The notes: a model not told the origin generated them from the letters alone. Counted from the stretch's first letter, positions 10,655 to 23,343 are shown. The stretch: 64,000 nt of DNA from Eutreptiella sp. 'Long Island Sound 2002' (GCA_964036045.1 OZ038382.1:8690853-8754852), one strand, 5' to 3'. Numbers and translations are program-made.

Positions 10655-11301
10655 GCCCTTCCAGCCAACCCCACCCCAGACCCGCGCCGGTGGTCATCGA
10701 GATCCCCATGGGCCGCGGGCGCAAGCCCCCGAAACCGACGCCGAAACGCCCCCCCGTGGAGGTCCCCGAGTGCGGGCCCCCGGGTCCCGACGGCCGCGTG
10801 CCCTGCCCCATCTGCGGCCGCCGCTTTGACGCAGCGCGGGTGGAGCGGCACGCGGCCATCTGCGCCTCGGTCCCCGCGAAGCCCGTGCGGGCGCTCGCGA
10901 CCCACCCCGAGGCCGGGCCGGAGCCCGCCGAGACACCCCCGGACCCGGAACCCGAAGCCCCGCCGCCGTGGGGCTCCCCCGGTGCGCCCGGTCCGGCGCG
11001 CGCGGCCGGCGCGGACGACGACGCGGCGGGGCTGCAGGTGGAGGCCGACGGGCGGGTCACGTGCCCGGTGTGCGCGCGGCACTTCAGCCCCTCGGCGGCC
11101 GAACGGCACGTGCCCATTTGTAAGCGCATCGCCGCCAAGAACACGGTCCAGGTGTACGACCGGCCGCGCGGGACGAGCCGGGCGGTGGGGCGGGCGCCGG
11201 GCGCTGACGGCGGCAGCTCCATGGCCCAGCAGGCGGCGGCTGAGCACTCGAAGCCGCCCCCGCAGCCGCAGTCGGTGGTGCTGCCGGAGGGCTGGTTCTG
11301 A
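10655..11301 (+). CDS. Terminal exon: two C2HC zinc fingers (ZC2HC1-like)
   Basis: The acceptor is TTCTGCACAG|G, and the exon ends at a TGA at 11299-11301 after LPEGWF. It encodes two fingers of the form C-x2-C-x11-H-x3-C: the first begins CPICGRRFDAARVERH and the second CPVCARHFSPSAAERH, about 80 residues apart across a Pro/Ala-rich linker. This spacing is that of the zf-C2HC_2 family (PF13913, as in ZC2HC1 proteins), which often occurs as pairs in ciliary and other eukaryotic proteins. All eight zinc ligands are present, so the domain looks intact. An alternative reading from an ATG at 10498 would make this a separate small gene. I prefer the spliced model because the upstream donor at 9190 is in phase. 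Confidence 0.75.
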
Positions 11302-12948
11302 GCCTGTGGCGATCGGCGACGAATGGTGCTGCGGCGCCGTGTTTGGGATGTGACGCATCGCCTGGGACCGCACGGTTGCTTTCAGGACAGCGGCCGGAAA
11401 GGCGTTGCCAACGGGTGCCAAGTGGCTACGCATGGCCGGCGTCCGGGCGCTCAGGAAGTTCATGGGGTGAGCACGTGTTGTGTCGTGCTGGCCGGCCCTG
11501 CTGAGTTTGGGATACGGCGGAAGCGAGGGGCATAGTGTTTCTGACTGCAGCCCAGCGCATGCGCGCATCCTGCCCAGGGGCCGGCACGTGTGCAAGCAAC
11601 GCCGTGACGCGAAGGCCTCCTGCTCGCTGCCTTCGACCGTCTGTTGAGCTGCTCGGACTGGCGGTCGATGGGGGGCAGTTGTAGTAGCACAGCAGTCGCC
11701 GGTTGTTTGCCGCGGGAGATGGTCAGTGGACAACAGCCGCCGTGAACTGACGGCGGGTTTTTTTTTTATATAGTTGGCTGATGGCAGTTGACAATTGGTT
11801 GACGACAGCCAAGTCTGTGGCCGATGGACGGCGGGTAACTGGCTTTCCGGAGGTTTACCGACGCTTTCCTGAAGTATGGGCGCGGTCGGTACGCTGCGTT
11901 TTAAAACGCCGATTTTAATACCGCGTTGCCCAGAGGACAACCAACTGGAGGACCCCTGTCCGTATGTTGGGGTCTGCCCGGGTCACTGGGGGGGGGTGGG
12001 TGGGTCAGGACAGAAATGCGTGCCGTCGTGCCGGGGCACTTGTTTTGGGGGGAGGGGAAGGCAAACATCCTTCCCTCTGAGCAACACTCTGTCATATACC
12101 ATATTCACCCGCCTTGGCCTCTTTTCAAGGCCCACACGCCCCCTTGTGTGCCTCGAAAACGGTCAAAGCGGGTGCCAGCCGGCCCAAAATGCAGACTACA
12201 TTGTCCAACGGGCTTAGACAGTGCATTCCGTGCGCGAGCATCGATAGTCCGACGCTTCATGACCTATTTCCAGAGCTGCTGCTGGCTGCTCTGATTATAT
12301 TGTGGTTCCTTCATGATTCCATGAACACCACCGCACTTGCGAGTGCAGCTCCTTTACCAATCTGACCTGCGCCAGGTTTGCACGTGTCCAGGGCATCACT
12401 GAGGCAACCCCACCAGGAGATCCAGGCAGACCCCCCCCCCCCCCCCTCCCATTTGGTCTCAGTCGGCCCAAATTTGAGCCACCACAAAGTGAGGGTGCTG
12501 GCTGCGGGCTGCTTTCCCCTTTCTGGGGACCAGGAAAATGGCCCAAAGAATGCATGGTCAGAGCAGTGTCGGCCTGTGCGATCATGCAGGAGGGTCCACA
12601 GTTTAAAAACACCACCCGATGACTGTATAACCAGAGCGGCAGCAACCCGTGCGGCTATACAATAGGGTGCACACAGGTCTCCCCCGTTTTCCCCTGCAGA
12701 AACAACCGAAACCAACAACACCAACACGGGGTGCGCAGCGAAAAACAAATGTAAACAAACAATAGGACACCTCAGCAACAGATGGCAGACACAGATGGAC
12801 CCATGGACTGCATCACTGCCCATGCCCGGGAAGAGACCAAGGACATTCCCCAGCATGTAGCAGTACAGAGGACGATGCTATACCACCAAGTCCATGAAGC
12901 GTCCGGGTGGTGTCCTCTGCCCAAGTGCATATCCAGCAATTATCTGGT
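11302..12948 (+). other. Intergenic, nothing recognised
   Basis: Downstream of the zinc-finger gene. It includes a T-run near 11758-11767 and a C-run near 12430-12446. No open frame here has a recognisable motif; the long minus-strand frame 10294-11940 is a GC-rich shadow of the terminal exon. Confidence 0.4.
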
Positions 12949-13040
12949 ACAGGCCCAGTGTCAGAGGGCATCAGTGCAGGCCCAGCATCAGAGGGCATTA
13001 GTACAGGCCCAGCATCAAAGGGCATAGGTGCAGACCCAAC
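12949..13040 (+). repeat. Minisatellite of about 24 bases x 4
   Basis: Units of the form caggcccagcatcagagggc occur about four times with one to four changes each. Confidence 0.75.
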
Positions 13041-13168
13041 ACAAGAGGGACAACAGAGAGCAGACAGACCAAGAACAGAGCACGGTGCGAACGGGCAAAA
13101 GCACACGTGGGGCGCAACGGGTAGAAAAATGGGGGTGGGGGTACACAAAAGGAGGAAAACAGTGCAAT

Positions 13169-13372
13169 AGGAGCCAGAGAACCTAGCGGTTGAAACCCGA
13201 AGGGGTTTGCTGCTCAGGGGAGGACGTCCAAGTTAGGACACACAGTCAAATGCAGGAACACGGAGCGTCACGCGCAGAACACAAACAAGAGCGGTCACAG
13301 AGTCAGAGCCAATGAACCTGGTGGTTAGATCTCCCCAGTGCCTGGGGGTGCGCCACACAGGGGAGGACGTCC
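13169..13372 (+). repeat. Diverged direct duplication, period about 140 bases
   Basis: The motif agaacctagcggttgaaa...caggggaggacgtcca at about 13175-13230 recurs as atgaacctggtggttaga...caggggaggacgtcca at about 13311-13371. Confidence 0.55.
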
Positions 13373-14526
13373 ATACCCAGTGAACTATAAGGCTTGCATT
13401 GCACAGGCAATGGGTTTTATAGGGAGGGTAAGCATACAAAGAAACGACTCGAGGGGACCGCTTAATCTGACTTGGATACCGGGAGGATCACCATGGCCGC
13501 AGTCTGACCACGGGTGTGTGTGAAGACGCCCCATGGTACCCTCTGACAGGCTCTGAGTTGGGGCGCCTCGAGTAAGGGTGAGTGGGGCATGGCTCACCAG
13601 TCGGTCTCCCGGGGGCTATGTTCTTTTCACTCCCACGACACCCTCAGAGTATGTGTAAGGTGGAGCACAGAGGATTAGTCGACGGTCCGTCCCTTAGACC
13701 AGCCGTCGATGCCGCGAGCGGCCGATTACCGCGAGCACATCCTCCTCCTCCTCCTCCCATTTGGTTTCAACTGAAGCATGCGCTGGGGCCAGTGATGCTT
13801 TCGAAGGAAAAATCCTCAGGGCATCAAATTTTACACCAGAAAAAAGATTTTCTCCGGTCGCGATGTTAGATCGCTTTTCCCCCCCATTCCATGGAGGGCC
13901 TGCCTGGGGGCGGTCCTTCGCACGGCCCGGCGCTTTCCTTTGCACACACGTTGGGGCTCTGCATACGCCGTGCAGCCCATGGGGCTGTTCCCAGAACCCC
14001 GAATCGCAAGAAATCGCACACCGAACCCGCACCTCCGGTTCCGACTGTGGTCTGGATGATAGGCGGGCGGTGGGGGGCGGGGTTGGCTGAGTGGGTGTAT
14101 GATCAATCGTTGACGCGTGTTGTCCTGGTACTTGTGGAGGTGTCCAAGAGTGGGGGTCTGTGGAGCCCGGTTCGGGGGGCCGCAGGCCAGGGAGGGAGGG
14201 GCGTGCAGGTGCAAACCCCACCCTCATCAGGGCAGCCCCCGCCTGCGCCGGTGGAGAAGGGCCAAAGACGCCTGAGAAGAGGGCTTTGGCAAAGCGTCTC
14301 GCCTCCACAAAATGAACTCAAAGGCGATCACCAGGTGCATTACTCATTCTGGGGTCCATATTGTGGAACCCCCCCTTCTCCCCACACACGGTGGTGGACT
14401 GGACGGCGCTGGGGCAGAAGCACCACTTGTGAGCAGAGGGACAATCCCGCTCGCGCCTACCAAAGTGTGTTTCCCCCACCGTCTGGGGACAGGCAATGTG
14501 GACCATTTCCTCCCCAAAACTTGAAC

Positions 14527-14595
14527 AATTTCGCACACCGGGAAGTGCCAACTGGCACACTTACTGAGCCTTTATGGCCATCCCCCCCCCAAAAA
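14527..14595 (+). repeat. Dispersed repeat copy (pairs with 29452-29520, opposite strand)
   Basis: The segment containing ccgggaagtgccaactggc and cttactgagcctttatggc, followed by a C-run, matches the reverse complement of 29452-29520, which also abuts a homopolymer run. Confidence 0.55.
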
Positions 14596-16954
14596 AAAAC
14601 AAGGCACTGCGCACGGGTTGTACTACGCGGTACCCTACCCATGTGGGGTGGTTACGTGCAGGGCCGGACCCCAGCCCCGCCACCTCCAGCGCCCCGACCT
14701 ACGCCAACGGGTAAGACCAGTTTTGCCGATGAGGAAGACACGCTAGGCATCGTGCCAGAATATGTTGACGGGTGGTGGGAAATTCATCGCACTTGCCTTC
14801 TGGCCTACCTGGAGCGACATGTTGGCCAGGCAAGGAAGGGGATGTCAAGCCCCAACTGTGTATATTCAAAAGTGCTCGGCATGAAACAGGAAATGCAACA
14901 ATACCCCCCCAAATCGGGAAAATATTTTTGGTCCCCCAGCCCCCCTAAGGGACCCCCTGCTCATTCTGCGAGGGTGGGGTCCCATAGGGGGGTTGATATG
15001 GAAACTTCGGGATAGCCCCCGGGGCCCATGTCATTGGTTAGGGGGTCCATATAGAAGTACTGAAACCCTTGCGGTAACCCTGCTAGCCTCGAAAAGACAC
15101 CAGCCCCTTTGGAGGCCCCCACCCCCAGCCCCCCACCCCCTTCTGAACCCGAATCTCATGTCAGAGGTGGGCACTGCACCTCAGCGTCTCTATGGGCCTA
15201 CTTTACAGGGGCAATCCCAAACCCCGTGCACCGGCAAGCGCGCCCCGCGGCCGCACGGCTGGGGTCTCCCAGTTTCAGCAGGTCAAAGTGCCGCCCGCTC
15301 CACCAGCCCTGGATTGCTGGAGGCCCCGCTGAAAAGCCCAACGGTGGGGGCCCTGGGTCTCATTTCCAGGCACGCCAGCTCCCCTGTTCCCCCCGAGTAA
15401 GGCGGCGATGTTGGGCGCTTGAGAGAGCTCAGTTAGCGGACTGAAGGGGTGGGGGGTGGGGGACATAAACGACAGATGTGGCTGGGGGGTTGTAGGAATG
15501 TGGCCGATGCCCCGAGGGGGTGGGGGTGGATGGCGAGGCGTGGGTCCAGGTATGCAGGATCAATAAGAGAGCAGCGCCAGAGACCTGGACACAGACACGG
15601 CAGAATTTCGCTGACATGTTTGGGGAGTTGAAATACGGGACAAGAATATTTGGATTCGGCACGTCGAATCGGACTCCCACCAAATTAGGCTGCTGTTTTC
15701 CAGCTGGCATGGGTTGACTGATGAATATGCCTAGTTTTGGGGCAACCCACCACGAGCTCTGGGCAGGTGACTACAGAGAAAGCATGGGGTCGCAGATAGT
15801 GCAAACCTCCGGAGTTGCTGCCACTTGCCCTTTTCGGGGCCAATTCTGCCCAATTTGCTGGAAGGCGTTCCTCTACGAAGTAAATTTAACGAAGACAACG
15901 GCCATCCTGGTGCATATGGCTTCTGGGTGGCCGATGAACAAGGAGTACGGGGTGGTAGGGGGAAGGTGCAAAGTGCAACTCTGTCCCCTTTCGGCTGTGA
16001 AAAGTTGTGAAGTTTGCACCCTATTCGGCAAATTCACTACGACCCAACCCCTGTTGGGTCGGTTGTTTGTACCAAGTTTCAGCCCTTATGTGTTTTCTTG
16101 GTTAATCCATGCTATTTTTCGGTGCGAGCTGCTGACTGCATGGCTTCATCTGCAATGTGCACTGCACAAAGCACATGAGAATTTGATTGGACGCAGGCCA
16201 TTTTTTTGGCGTCCGGCCGACCTGTCCACCATGTCCCCCCTCACAGCCGCTGCCCTTAGTGGTCAAAACGCGGCATGGGACCCTCGGGGACACTGGAGAT
16301 ACTGCCATTCCAAAAATAGAGGGGTCACCTGTCGCAACCACATAAAGTGCACGTAGTGGGATTATCAGAGGGTTTAATCCGCAAGGGCACCTTGCGAAGC
16401 TGGTATGTACCCTTGGTAGAACTGCCAAACAGCTTTTCAAGGTTTTGCATGTTGGCTCGCAGACCAACAGCATGGGCAGAACCTCCCGCAGATGGACCCG
16501 TTTAAAGCTGTCGCTGAGAGCTCCAGCAAGCGGTTCACTCGGAGCCACCCAACTGTGGCACCTTTTTTTTTTTGGAGCCAGGCACCCGCTTTAGGGTGCC
16601 TTCGCTCTAGGTAGAAGAGACCCCAGCTTCCTGCCCCCCCCCCCCCCCTGTAAGGGACATCCGGAAAATGAACTTGAAACAGTGGAGGACCCTCGTGGGA
16701 TGCATGCAGGGTGCGGTCACGGTGGTTGAGGTGCGGTCACGGTGGTTGACCAGGCCCCGGCAGGACCGTGCCCAGCTGCTTATATGGCAAACGCTGCAGA
16801 GGTCACGAGTCGTGCAAGTTCAGACATCCGCCCCAGCATGACACACACTAACAAGAAGCGTGTGTGACCGCCGAGAGGGTCACAACACTCAGGGGGCCAG
16901 GCCATGTTCAGCACCCTGCATGATACATGATGTGCTGACTGCTGACTGCTGACA

Positions 16955-17068
16955 AAGAAAGAAAGAAAGCCCACAGAAAGAAAGAAAGCTCCACAGCCTG
17001 TGGTTAGGCCGCTTTGTGGTGTGCACGCCGGGGGGCAGCCCCCAAGCATAAAAAAAGAAAGAAAGGAA
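16955..17068 (+). repeat. Interrupted GAAA microsatellite
   Basis: Three short blocks of gaaagaaagaaag lie within about 110 bases, separated by unique sequence. Confidence 0.8.
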
Positions 17069-18655
17069 ACTGGACTTTCTGGTGCCACAGATTTTTGAGT
17101 CTGGGAACGCGCTGCCTGTGGTGCACTGACTGTCCCCGTACCCCACATGGGATGCATTGAGCGCTGGCTGTGCGACTCGTTACGCCCCCTACTGCTTTCG
17201 GAGGGCCTTTGGGGCCTGTATTGTGCCACTCAGCCTGCATGCATGCCTGGCCGACCTGTTCATTCCGTCAATCCCTCGAGAGACTTCGTGCCCTTTCCTG
17301 TTTAGAAATGTGACCTGATCTTAACCTGTGAACTGCCTTTTCTGTACCCATGACCCCGTCCTGACTCGTGACCAGGCCTTTGCGCAGACTAACCCTGTAC
17401 AGGAATATTCAAATTTTGCATCGGGGAGCTCAGGGGGGTAATGAAGCCCCCATACTTTTCGTCATCCTGGGGTCCATGCTTGGAGTCACTGAGGGCCTAC
17501 CAAAGGTGCAAGCGCCCTCCTTCTGCCCAGTGAGACAATCACGGGGAATGTTGTTCATGCAGAGCACACGCAGTGCAAAGTTTTCTGTGCCGACGGCGAC
17601 TGGAACCCTAGTTTCGGGCCTTTTCCCACAAGCTACTGGGTTTCTTGGGTGGAAAATTCTATTGATGGCCTCCATGTGATAAGAATGTGTGCGGGAGGTT
17701 TTCGAAAGGGTGTTTGGTGGTAGTTGAGGGGTTTAGCCGACACAGTTCTAAAAACCGCCTCTGTACAGCAGGGCAATGTAACAACACAAACAGGTACAAA
17801 TTCTGCCACTCCAAGGTTGCCTGGGTGAAGATTGGGTAATGATGATGACCTTGTGATGTGCATTACATTCCAGTACATTCATGATGCAGTGGCCGTGTAT
17901 GGCCACCTCGTTCATGCATGACAAGACTGATCTGTGAGCTGAATAGAATGCTAAAGAGGGCATTTATATCAGCCTCAAGGATGTACAACCAGATGTCTAT
18001 CAAGAGATCATGCCGGGGTGGAGAACCTTGTTGCACAAGAGGGGGTGAACGGGCGTTCAGAGGGTGTTAAGGAGGCTGAAAAAGGGTGAAAAGTGCTCTT
18101 CTAACGTAGCTACATAACAATTTTGTGTCAGGGTTTCCTAATTTGTGGGTTTTACCAAATGGACACAGTGTGCACACAGTACAGCAATATTGCCATCAGT
18201 TTTCAGGCATGGCTTGTGCTGGTGGTCCAGTCTTTGGACTTTTTCAGTGAGCTGGGTTGTTGTGCTGGGGTGTTTTCATGTGGTTCAGGTACTTACCTTG
18301 TGCGGACGATGAGGGGTGAGTGAGAGACTCGTTCCTACTACCATCTGTCCAGACCTTACCTTGGGCTGCAGTTTGGGTCATCTCAGGATTTGGTGTTTGG
18401 TGCGATCGCACACTGGGACACTGTGGACTGGATGGCTGTGGTTATTATCTTTGTTTGATTTGGGTACGTTAGCGACAACATGATTACAAGGCAAACAGAT
18501 TAGGTTGCAGCTTGACCAAGAGCCCTGGTCAAACTCAAGCCCACAATGTGTGGGATTGTTTTCGTGGTTTGACCGGAATCCCTGGATGAAGTCCCCACAA
18601 TGTGCGTGTTGTGCATTCAGGCCAGCAGCTGATTGCCATGTTCTTGCAGGAGTGG

Positions 18656-18985
18656 TGATTATCAAAAACCCCCCCGTTTTGTACCAAAAAACCCCCCAAA
18701 ATGTACCAACAGACCCCCCCAATGTACCAAAAAACACCCCATTTTCACAAAAAAAACCCTACTGACCTCGCTGGAATGGACCCGCACAAAACCAACATGC
18801 ACCAGCAAAAACACTCTTTCTACCAAAAAAACCACCTGTGTTCCCCACGTATGCTACACTTGGGGACCGTTGTGTACCAAAAAGCCAACTTGGTTGCCCC
18901 CTTTCGTACTAAAAAACGCTAGGATGGTTTACCTCTGGGTTTCCTCCTTTTCACCACTTTCTACAACTTTTAGGTCCTCCATTTG
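18656..18985 (+). repeat. GTACCAAAA-unit dispersed repeat, copy 1
   Basis: Degenerate units of aatgtaccaaaaa with C-rich spacers, then a conserved tail (gctggaatggacccgcacaa, tatgctacacttg, gtaccaaaaagcc). The same order occurs at 23020-23295, which shows one repeat family. Confidence 0.7.
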
Positions 18986-19245
18986 GTCCGTTTGGGGGAT
19001 GAAAACTTTCCATTGCAGCCGTTTGCTTCCTTTCTTATGCTGCCATCTGCCCTTTCGTAGCTTCCCTGTTGCACATTTACTGCTGCACCCCCCCCCCCCC
19101 CCTGCAGTGTGCCCTTTGGTTCTTTTCTGGGAATGCATTCAAGATGGGTTGCTTCTTTTTCCGGGGGCTCAACCCAAGGTCAGCCCCCTACAGCAACCCC
19201 CCCTCCCTCTGCCACACCCATCTGTATGTATTTGTGTCATATTTC

Positions 19246-19635
19246 CAGTCCCATAATGAACTAATGAAGGTGAGATCCAGCAAACCACTGAGATCAGATT
19301 GTACAATTGTTCTGTCCCTTTCCACAATGATCCCGCAGAAGTCTGGTGGGAGTCTGGTAGCAGATCTGACACATAATAATGATTCACTGACTCTGCAAGC
19401 ATATGATGAAGCTGTCGTATTCCACCTGACGATTCATTGGGACACTGCCATGGCTGTGCGCTTCACAGTGCGCACCACACAAGGCACAAAATGCTCTCGG
19501 CTGAAAATCACAGCACAGTGCACAGCAAGATTGCTGAGATTTGGGGTAAAGGGTTCACAGCTGTCCAATTGCCAGCTTGACCCCACAGATGAAACATTTG
19601 CAGGCGTCTGGGTTCCACGCATCTGCTACTACTAG
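19246..19635 (+). CDS. Exon-like open frame, unknown product
   Basis: A possible acceptor (gtcatatttccag|) precedes an open frame of about 125 codons ending in TAG at 19633-19635. The translation (for example FHLTIHWDTAMAVRFTVRTT, then LSNCQLDPTDETFAGVWVPR) has balanced composition with no homopolymer bias, unlike most frames nearby. I recognise no family. It could be a last exon of a gene whose other exons are not evident, or a relic inside the repeat cluster. Confidence 0.25.
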   Translation, partial: QSHNELMKVRSSKPLRSDCTIVLSLSTMIPQKSGGSLVADLTHNNDSLTLQAYDEAVVFHLTIHWDTAMAVRFTVRTTQGTKCSRLKITAQCTARLLRFGVKGSQLSNCQLDPTDETFAGVWVPRICYY

Positions 19636-19763
19636 CCCAGCCTGACATCATTAGTGCACCTGTCCACACTGCCCACACTGTCCACACAGTGCAGAGTGCA
19701 GCAACCATGAACCATTTTTGGAGCATAAGAATCTGTGATCTGGCTGAAACATGATCATTGCTC

Positions 19764-20342
19764 CATTCCGTCTGCCACCTCCATGCCTGAAATCTGCCTG
19801 AACGGACTGCCAACATGCACTACAAGTGGGCATGGGCACACAAAGGGGGGGGGGGGGGGTAACACCCTGCCTGGGCTCCTACACCCCACTCACTCCTAGA
19901 GGATACTAAAAAAAATCCCAGAAAATGTCCGACAAAAACAAGCCAAAATGTGCTGAAAAATCCTAGATGTGTACTTGAAACCCCCTGAAGTTTACCATCA
20001 GCCCCCCCTCCCCAATTGTACCATAAACCCTCCCGCCCCAAAATGTTTGAAAAAACACGCCAAAATGTACCTTAAAGCCTCCCCGAAGTGTACCAAACAC
20101 CCACCCCGAAATGTACCAACAAACCTTTTGGGGAGCCTATACGGCAGGGTTTTTTGGTACATTTGGGGTAGTTTTCTGGAACATTTAGGGGGGGGGGGTA
20201 AATTTCGGGGGCAACCCCTCTGGTTGTTTCTGGTACATTTTGGGTACTCTTTGGGTACATTTTAGCCGGCGGGTTTTTTGGTACTTTTTGCGCCAAAATG
20301 GGAGGCTTTTTGGTACGAAGTGGGGCGCTTTCTGGTTTCACC
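19764..20342. repeat. Foldback element of the GTACCAAAA family, copy 1
   Basis: After a unique head (ctccatgcctgaaatctg...acaccctgcctgggctcc) come units of gtaccaaaa on the + strand (to about 20130), then the reverse-complement units ttttggtac (about 20145-20330). The arms can fold back on each other. A G-run at 19846-19858 lies in the head. The whole arrangement recurs at 23344-23915. Confidence 0.7.
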
Positions 20343-21890
20343 AATTGCAGGAGTAGACCGTACCCTGATGTCTCGGCAGTCGTAGTAACAGGTCACTTCT
20401 GGTCGTTAAATGAGACTAAATTTCCCAAGGTGGCGAACCATCACGTTTGTTTTTAGCTTTCTACCAAAGTGGGTATTACTGGCGCTCGTTTGATGATAGT
20501 GATTGTTGGAAGTGTATGGAGTGTTCATGGATATTCAAAATTCTTTCACTAATTGTTTTGCAATCTCTTATTGCATCAATTTGTCCGTGAGCTGATGTCT
20601 TTACATTTTCCTACACCAATTTGTTGTAACGGGACGGGGGGAGACATGCTAAACCACTGCGCTATTATCCTATGGTCTAAGCTAGCTAGCCGTTTCAATA
20701 GGGCTCATAGGCTTGTTGCTTACCCGCTCCCATACACAACATTTGTTGCCCAGAGTGAGCAAAACAACAACCGGGGAGACTACAAGGAAACTTTAAAGGA
20801 TGACCTTTTGTTTGAAAGGTATGGTTGCGGCAAATAGGCATGCTTAGCGGATTGCTCAAGCATGGGTTTGGTGTCTAATGTGTAGTAAATGGTTGTGAAT
20901 GATGGCTTCGATGGTTTGTTGAGACCAAAAACGTTATGAAAGACTGGAGTTTAAACTGAGCATGCATGTAAAGTGCCACAAATCTCTTTCGTATCGATTT
21001 ATGCTTTATCTATCGGCCTAACGTAGTGCACTAGTTGGTCTAGGTAGCTACTGGCATAGGATTTTTCACTAATGCACACTGGAATGCAAAAGCTAGGAGG
21101 CAGATGAAATGACCAAAGTTCTATCAAGCCGTCAGTGTAGCTGTACAAAGATGTGTCGGGTATGTATAAGTTGTTTGCCAACATCAGTCAACTTTCTATC
21201 ACCGCCGGAATGATAGGCGTGCAAACTTTGAAGCTGACTCAACTAACATTTATAAAAAATGAGACTGCATCAAAACTTTGTCAAAAACCACCAATCCAAC
21301 TCCACCACTATCAAAAAATAAGTTTTGGTGTACAGAAATAATCCGTTTTTTTTAACACAAAGCAACATTTACGGCCCGGCCAAGGCCATACAGAAATGAT
21401 CCGTTTGTGCCCCTATTTGATCAATTTCCACAATCTCATTACTCCGATCACAATGTCAAAGAAGTACAAAAAAAAAACAACCCATACCAAATCGCTGAAA
21501 AAAAAAGTTTGCCTCTCTGTACTAAAGTGTCGTGAAACTTTGTCAATTCGTGTCATTCAGAGGTTTTTGAAGATCTGAGGCCATGGCGTTTACCTTCTAA
21601 CTTTGGCACTAGAAGTCAGTGGCTAGTGCCTACCAAAAAAACCTCCACTTTGTACCAAAAAACCCTCCGTTTTGGACTTATGAAGTCAATGTCATGTCAC
21701 TTGCATCATATGGGGTGCTTATCTGAGCCATGTTTATTGGGAATGGATCCAAGGACCAATCAAAATCACTGCATTTGTCTCTTAAAGCATAGCCAACTGA
21801 TGCTTCTTTCTTTTGCGTGTGATAGAACTTTCATGGTTCTACCATTTTGATAGATGATTTTATAGGCAAAAACGAAGATTCTACCCATGT
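20343..21890 (+). other. AT-richer island
   Basis: About 1.5 kb with clearly lower GC than the rest of the window and no homopolymer C or G runs until its right end. Open frames (for example 20553-20837) have no recognised motif. A short gtaccaaaaa pair recurs at 21630-21675. It may be an insertion of other origin or simply an intergenic AT-rich segment. Confidence 0.4.
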
Positions 21891-21902
21891 TCAAGATAGA
21901 TA

Positions 21903-22035
21903 GTTGCGCTGGGGCAGGGTGGGGTGTGGCGGGGTAGGGAGGGGAGAGGCACGTGGGGCAGGGCGAGGCTGGGTGGGGTGGAGCGGGGCGATGGCCAAGG
22001 CAGGGCGGGGCGGGGGAGGTGGGTAGGTAGGTATT
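21903..22035 (+). repeat. G-rich irregular minisatellite
   Basis: Many GGGG/GGG blocks separated by short spacers (ggggtggggc-like) over about 130 bases, followed by a poly-C run at 22286-22296. The + strand could form G-quadruplexes. Confidence 0.6.
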
Positions 22036-23019
22036 GGTGATCGCCGGGGAGGCAACCCTCGTCCCCTAGTATCGCCCCTGTGACGCACAAGGCAATGGTC
22101 TTCTCCACTCCCCTTCCAAGCACAAGGATACCCCAGGTATCTGGACTGAATCAATTTTTTTAAAAGAGGGGCAGTCACAGGCAAACCTTCCTAAGACTGC
22201 CTCTTCTCCATGCAAAAATGGTGCTTGTCAATTGAGCCCTTTTCCCAACCTCCCCCACCACCAAATTTTGGAGGCTCTCTTGACCCCCCCCCCCCCTTCC
22301 CCGCCCAAGTTGAAAACTTGGTAAGCCAAGTGATGTGAACAGTGGTTCACAAATGAGAACACTATTGTTTTGTGTACCATCCTGTGGGAGTTGGTGTTTG
22401 GCCCACTTGCCTGGCACCGGTGAAATGGGTCTGCATCAAGGTTCGAGGCTGGAATCCTGTGCCTGGAGGTAGCTACGTAGACCAACTAAAGTAGCCTAAC
22501 ATCTGCTGCACCATTGCTGAATGTGCATACATATACATGATGCACAACTGCAAAAAATTTGCATCCGGCGCCTTTGGCGCCAACCCTCAATGTTTGCTAA
22601 AGTCTTTTGACCTCGCGGCACTATCCTGGGCCCCGGAGCAGGGGGTGGGTGCGTGGGTGTGAGTGTGTGGGGGGGTACTTGGGTTGACTGAGCCTAGGAT
22701 CCCATGTCAACACCCGCTGGGACACAGATGAATCCACCACTTGCAGTGGAGAGGTCCGATTCATGTCGTGGGTCGCCTCATTGTGCGCTCTATGAGTGGC
22801 AAGAAAATGGCAAAATGTGCCATGACGCCCAAGTGCCCTTTGCCTTTGTCTGTTTAATGGCGGGCGGTGTCACAAAAGCGATCCATGGTGCCCCTGGGCC
22901 ACAATGAGCCCACGTTGGGTCACAAACCCAGAAAGACCCGCAGCCCCGTGCGTAAAACCGGCAGCCGCTATTGCCGTTGCTGTTGCATGGGGGGAAATAC
23001 CCCCTGGCAAATACCAAAA
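22036..23019 (+). other. Non-coding, nothing recognised
   Basis: Between the G-rich minisatellite and the next GTACCAAAA repeat. It contains a poly-C run near 22286-22296 and short GT-rich sequence near 22645-22680. No exon or RNA gene is supported. Confidence 0.35.
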
Positions 23020-23295
23020 ATCCTCCAAAATGGACCAAAAAGCGCCCAAAATGTACCAAAAATATCCTCGCTTGTACCAAAAAAAACACCCGATTAATTT
23101 TGCTGGAATGGACCCGCACAACTCGAATATACACCCTTTTCTACCCCAAAAAAAGCCAGCCGTCTTCCCCATGTATGCTACACTTGTGGACCGTTGTGTA
23201 CCAAAAAGCCGACTTGGTTGCCCCTTTTCATACTAAAAATCTTTAGGTTGCGTTACCTCGAGGTTTCCTCCTTTCTACCATTTTCTACAACTCAC
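23020..23295 (+). repeat. GTACCAAAA-unit dispersed repeat, copy 2
   Basis: The same sequence of motifs as at 18656-18985, including gctggaatggacccgcacaa, tatgctacacttgtgga, gtaccaaaaagcc, and ggtttcctcctttctacca. Direct orientation, offset about 4.3 kb. Confidence 0.7.
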
Positions 23296-23343
23296 ACACC
23301 CCTTCTGCACCGAAGCAAAACACTGAGAAGACATTTAGGTCCA

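Larger units (their letters stand above)
13373..18655 (+). other. Long stretch without a supportable gene
   Basis: Several open frames occur (for example 13891-15015, 15520-15717, 15721-16356, 17368-17679), but none has a recognised domain, and their composition is that of C-run-rich intergenic DNA. Dispersed repeat traces are seen at 14340-14600, 14940-15060 and 17460-17620, and GAAA microsatellites at 16955-17068. Nothing else is recognised. Confidence 0.4.

Noticed and set aside
10294-11940. 548-codon minus-strand frame opposite the zinc-finger exon
   Set aside because: It is a GC-rich shadow of 10655-11301; the + strand has two complete C2HC fingers and the minus frame has no motif.
15721-16356. 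211-codon + strand frame
   Set aside because: No motif, mixed composition, no splice or start context; likely chance.
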